Shown here in pieces: positions 6,308 through 7,486 of a stretch of DNA of 7,486 nucleotides. A program made the translations under genes and the position numbers. Within the stretch, counting starts at the first letter, position 1; every line of letters starts with the position of its first letter. Location of the stretch: contig JABJPQ010000225.1 in assembly GCA_018663815.1 (NCBI GenBank), positions 1 through 7,486 on the forward strand, read 5' to 3'. A model generated the notes under the pieces. The model was not told the origin of the DNA. It saw only the letters and a program-made list of their open reading frames with translations, and searched no databases. The stretch comes from Halobacteriovoraceae bacterium (GTDB lineage: Bacteria > Bdellovibrionota > Bacteriovoracia > Bacteriovoracales > Bacteriovoracaceae).

Positions 6308-6930
6308 GTTTTATTGTCTCGTTCAATGGACAATTTAGTCCTTATAAATTACCCGATCTTAGTAAGTACGATCGGGTAAAACACGTTTTTAAAGCTCAAG
6401 ACTCTCATGCCATTGATAATAACCATGCTGATGCTGTCTCGTTAGAAAAATCCTTTGCTCAATCATCCAAGGGCAGGGGGCATGCGAAAAAACATGGTAT
6501 TGATTCCTATCAGCAGGGTGATAAGGAATTTTATGTAAAGTCGATTCCTCACTTTGCAAGAGACTTGATGACGGCGAATCCTAAAGTCTTACGATCTCAT
6601 CACTCCTATGAAGATGCAGTCCTAATTATGGGTAAGCATCACTTTCGTCATTTACCAGTGTTGGATGAAGAGGGGACGTTGGTTGGTATTGTTTCTGAAC
6701 GTGATTTAATTAATATCCAAGGAAATCCTAAGATAACGGCACTGATGACAAATGAAGTTTTAACCTGCTTTGAAGTGACGAGAATTCAAGATATTTCAAA
6801 AATTATGGTACATGAAAAATTGAGCGCCTTGCCGGTCATTAATGATAAGTATCAAATGATAGGTATCGTCACTCAGTCTGATATTTTAAATTTTGTTACG
6901 ACAATTATGTCGGTGAATTTTCTGTTCTAA
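6304..6930 (+). CDS. Protein with tandem CBS domains and an unrecognised N-terminal region
   Basis: Probable cytoplasmic sensor of 208 residues. Two CBS motifs form one Bateman module: CBS1 about 85-138 (ARDLMTANPKVL, HLPVLDEEGTLVGIVSERDL) and CBS2 about 144-197 (ITALMTNEVLTC, ALPVINDKYQMIGIVTQSDIL). Asp134 and Asp193 lie in the usual ribose-contact positions, so binding of AMP, ATP or another adenosine ligand is plausible. Residues 1-80 (FIVSFNGQFSPYKLPD, then a His-rich, polar stretch) match no domain I recognise and may couple ligand binding to an output. There is no kinase, channel or transporter domain. The ATG overlaps the cytochrome stop in ATGA without its own strong ribosome site, implying translational coupling. 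The 3' end directly abuts the convergent lipoprotein gene. Confidence 0.88.
   Translation: MSFIVSFNGQFSPYKLPDLSKYDRVKHVFKAQDSHAIDNNHADAVSLEKSFAQSSKGRGHAKKHGIDSYQQGDKEFYVKSIPHFARDLMTANPKVLRSHHSYEDAVLIMGKHHFRHLPVLDEEGTLVGIVSERDLINIQGNPKITALMTNEVLTCFEVTRIQDISKIMVHEKLSALPVINDKYQMIGIVTQSDILNFVTTIMSVNFLF
6349..6379 (+). promoter_or_regulatory. Intragenic inverted repeat near the start of the CBS gene
   Basis: TTACCCGATC (6349-6358) and GATCGGGTAA (6370-6379) are perfect ten-base inverted repeats with an 11-base spacer, codons 16-26 of the CBS gene. It could be an mRNA hairpin or a protein-binding site. No T-run follows. It may also be chance within coding sequence (LPD and YDRVK codons). Confidence 0.35.
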
Positions 6931-7197
6931 TTATCTTTTGTGAGGAAATGAGCAATTCTTGTCACTACATTTTGGACCAGCTTTGCATTCTTTCTTTTTG
7001 ATGTCACAGTTTTTCTTATCTTTGCAGTTTTTCTTTTTAACATCACAATTTTTCTTATCTTTGCATTTTTTCTTTTTAATGTCACAGTTCTTGGATGTTT
7101 TACAGTCTTTCTTTCCGTCACATTTTCTATGATGAGCACAAGAAACAGTTAATCCAACTAATAGGGTACTCACAGCAATAAATTTTAGTATTCTCAT
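6931..7197 (-). CDS. Small Lys/Cys-rich repeat lipoprotein of unknown function
   Basis: An 88-residue protein I cannot assign to a named family. Residues 1-19 are a signal peptide with lipobox LTVSC (Cys20), so it should be lipid-anchored in the periplasm or outer membrane. The 69-residue mature chain holds 25 Lys and 11 Cys (positions 20, 26, 32, 38, 45, 51, 58, 64, 71, 77, 82), giving a cysteine every six or seven residues and a strongly positive charge. Residues 37-72 are repeats of a 13-residue unit, NCDIKKKKCKDKK. AAGGAG lies eight bases before the ATG, which supports a real gene, as do the signal peptide and repeat structure. Possible roles are metal or redox binding, or binding anionic polymers such as LPS or DNA; these are guesses. 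The stop codon is directly adjacent to that of the convergent CBS gene. Confidence 0.8.
   Translation of the reverse strand: MRILKFIAVSTLLVGLTVSCAHHRKCDGKKDCKTSKNCDIKKKKCKDKKNCDVKKKNCKDKKNCDIKKKECKAGPKCSDKNCSFPHKR
6982..7089 (-). repeat. 39-bp coding tandem repeat, about 2.8 copies
   Basis: Within the Lys/Cys lipoprotein, the unit N-C-D-(I/V)-K-K-K-x-C-K-D-K-K recurs at residues 37-49, 50-62 and, incompletely, 63-72. The DNA copies differ at several bases but keep the 39-base period, consistent with in-frame duplication. Degenerate related units (KKDCKTSK) precede it. Confidence 0.8.
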
Positions 7198-7257
7198 TGA
7201 TACATCTCCTTAATATGTAAATTAATAATTGATTAAGTTTATCTTATATCGAAATTT

Positions 7258-7282
7258 TGTAAAGTCATGTTTGTGTAAAGTC
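7258..7282. repeat. Direct repeat TGTAAAGTC upstream of the Lys/Cys lipoprotein gene
   Basis: The nine-base word TGTAAAGTC occurs at 7258-7266 and 7274-7282, with a 16-base period, about 60-85 bases upstream of the lipoprotein start. A TATAAG (-10-like, 7248-7243, minus strand) lies nearby. The arrangement could be an operator on one DNA face, but the word is short and the region AT-rich. The 181-base gap otherwise shows nothing coding. Confidence 0.3.
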
Positions 7283-7344
7283 GTTATTTTAAATAGTCAC
7301 GTAAGTGTTCAATATTAGGTGCGTTTGGTGTGAGCGTTTTGATG

Positions 7345-7372
7345 TTAACCCCAAAAAGGTCATGAGTATAAT
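7345..7372 (+). promoter_or_regulatory. Candidate promoter for the right-edge ATPase, possibly leaderless
   Basis: TTAACC (7345-7350), 16 bases, then a perfect TATAAT (7367-7372). The expected start of transcription about seven bases later coincides with the ATG at 7379, so the mRNA may have no leader. The -35 is weak (three of six). Confidence 0.35.
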
Positions 7373-7378
7373 GGAGTT

Positions 7379-7486
7379 ATGGAACAAATAAAGACACGTT
7401 ACTTAAGTAAGTATATTTCAGCAGACCTTAAGAAGAAGATGGTTTTGCTGGGGGGCCCCAGGCAGGTTGGGAAAACAACCCTTGCA
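7379..7486 (+). CDS. AAA-type ATPase, N-terminal fragment (cut by window edge)
   Basis: Thirty-six codons before the right edge. The sequence opens MEQIKTRYLSKYI and continues to VLLGGPRQVGKTTLA, with a Walker A motif GGPRQVGKTT. This layout (short basic lead, then the GPRQVGKTT form of the P-loop) is typical of the AAA_14/DUF4143 family of scattered ATP-binding proteins, whose cellular role is poorly defined. The expected DUF4143 C-terminus lies outside the window. GGAG is only two bases before the ATG, too close for a normal ribosome site, and no better in-frame start is seen upstream. Base composition at the P-loop (GGGGGGCCCC) is richer in G+C than its surroundings. Confidence 0.75.
   Translation, partial: MEQIKTRYLSKYISADLKKKMVLLGGPRQVGKTTLA

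Noticed and set aside
6927..7139. Alternative minus-strand frame across the Lys/Cys repeats
   Set aside because: Its Lys/Arg-rich periodicity comes from reading the same tandem repeat in another frame; the frame with signal peptide, lipobox and AAGGAG site is the real one.

Overview
This is an AT-rich stretch of a Gram-negative chromosome. The gene families point to a bacterium with an LPS outer membrane: an LPS-transport operon leading into rpoN and hpf, two outer-envelope lipoproteins and a DksA-type zinc-finger regulator. The low GC content and the divergent protein sequences (a long LptC-type protein fused to LptA-like repeats, and a short hpf) fit the Bdellovibrionota, especially Bacteriovorax/Halobacteriovorax-like predators. 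That placement rests on general resemblance only; no marker gene fixes the taxon.

Region 1 (1-4080). The first 42 codons of mutS run off the left edge on the minus strand. Divergent from it is a plus-strand cluster: a membrane-anchored LptC/LptA-like protein, LptB (8-bp overlap), sigma-54 RpoN, and a hibernation-promoting factor, closed by a clear rho-independent terminator. This is the widespread lptC-lptA-lptB-rpoN-hpf order, but no separate lptA is present; its beta-strand repeats appear to be the C-terminal half of the first protein.

Region 2 (4081-4850). A minus-strand pair, a HEPN-type protein (HI0074/HepT-like) followed by a minimal nucleotidyltransferase (MntA-like) overlapping it by 23 bp, sits between two terminators. 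Both partners carry the textbook motifs of the HepT/MntA toxin-antitoxin system: RX4HXY in the toxin and GSX10DXD in the antitoxin.

Region 3 (4851-6930). A DksA/TraR-family gene (minus strand, with its own terminator) is divergent from a tight three-gene plus-strand operon: a single-domain universal stress protein with a degenerate nucleotide motif, a lipoprotein cytochrome c with one CXXCH, and a two-CBS-domain protein joined to the cytochrome by an ATGA overlap. A good sigma-70-like promoter precedes the operon, and hairpins lie at the usp/cytochrome junction and early in the CBS gene. Function is unknown; two potential adenylate-sensor folds with a redox carrier suggest energy or redox sensing.

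Region 4 (6931-7486). Stop-to-stop with the CBS gene is a minus-strand gene for a small lipoprotein made of 13-residue Lys/Cys repeats (25 Lys and 11 Cys in a 69-residue mature chain). Beyond a 181-bp gap with a direct repeat, the first 36 codons of an AAA-type ATPase (Walker A GGPRQVGKTT) run off the right edge, perhaps from a leaderless transcript.

The strongest leads are the LptC-LptA fusion, the complete-motif HepT/MntA pair, the usp-cytochrome-CBS operon and the Lys/Cys repeat lipoprotein. No CRISPR array, RNA gene or insertion sequence was seen.
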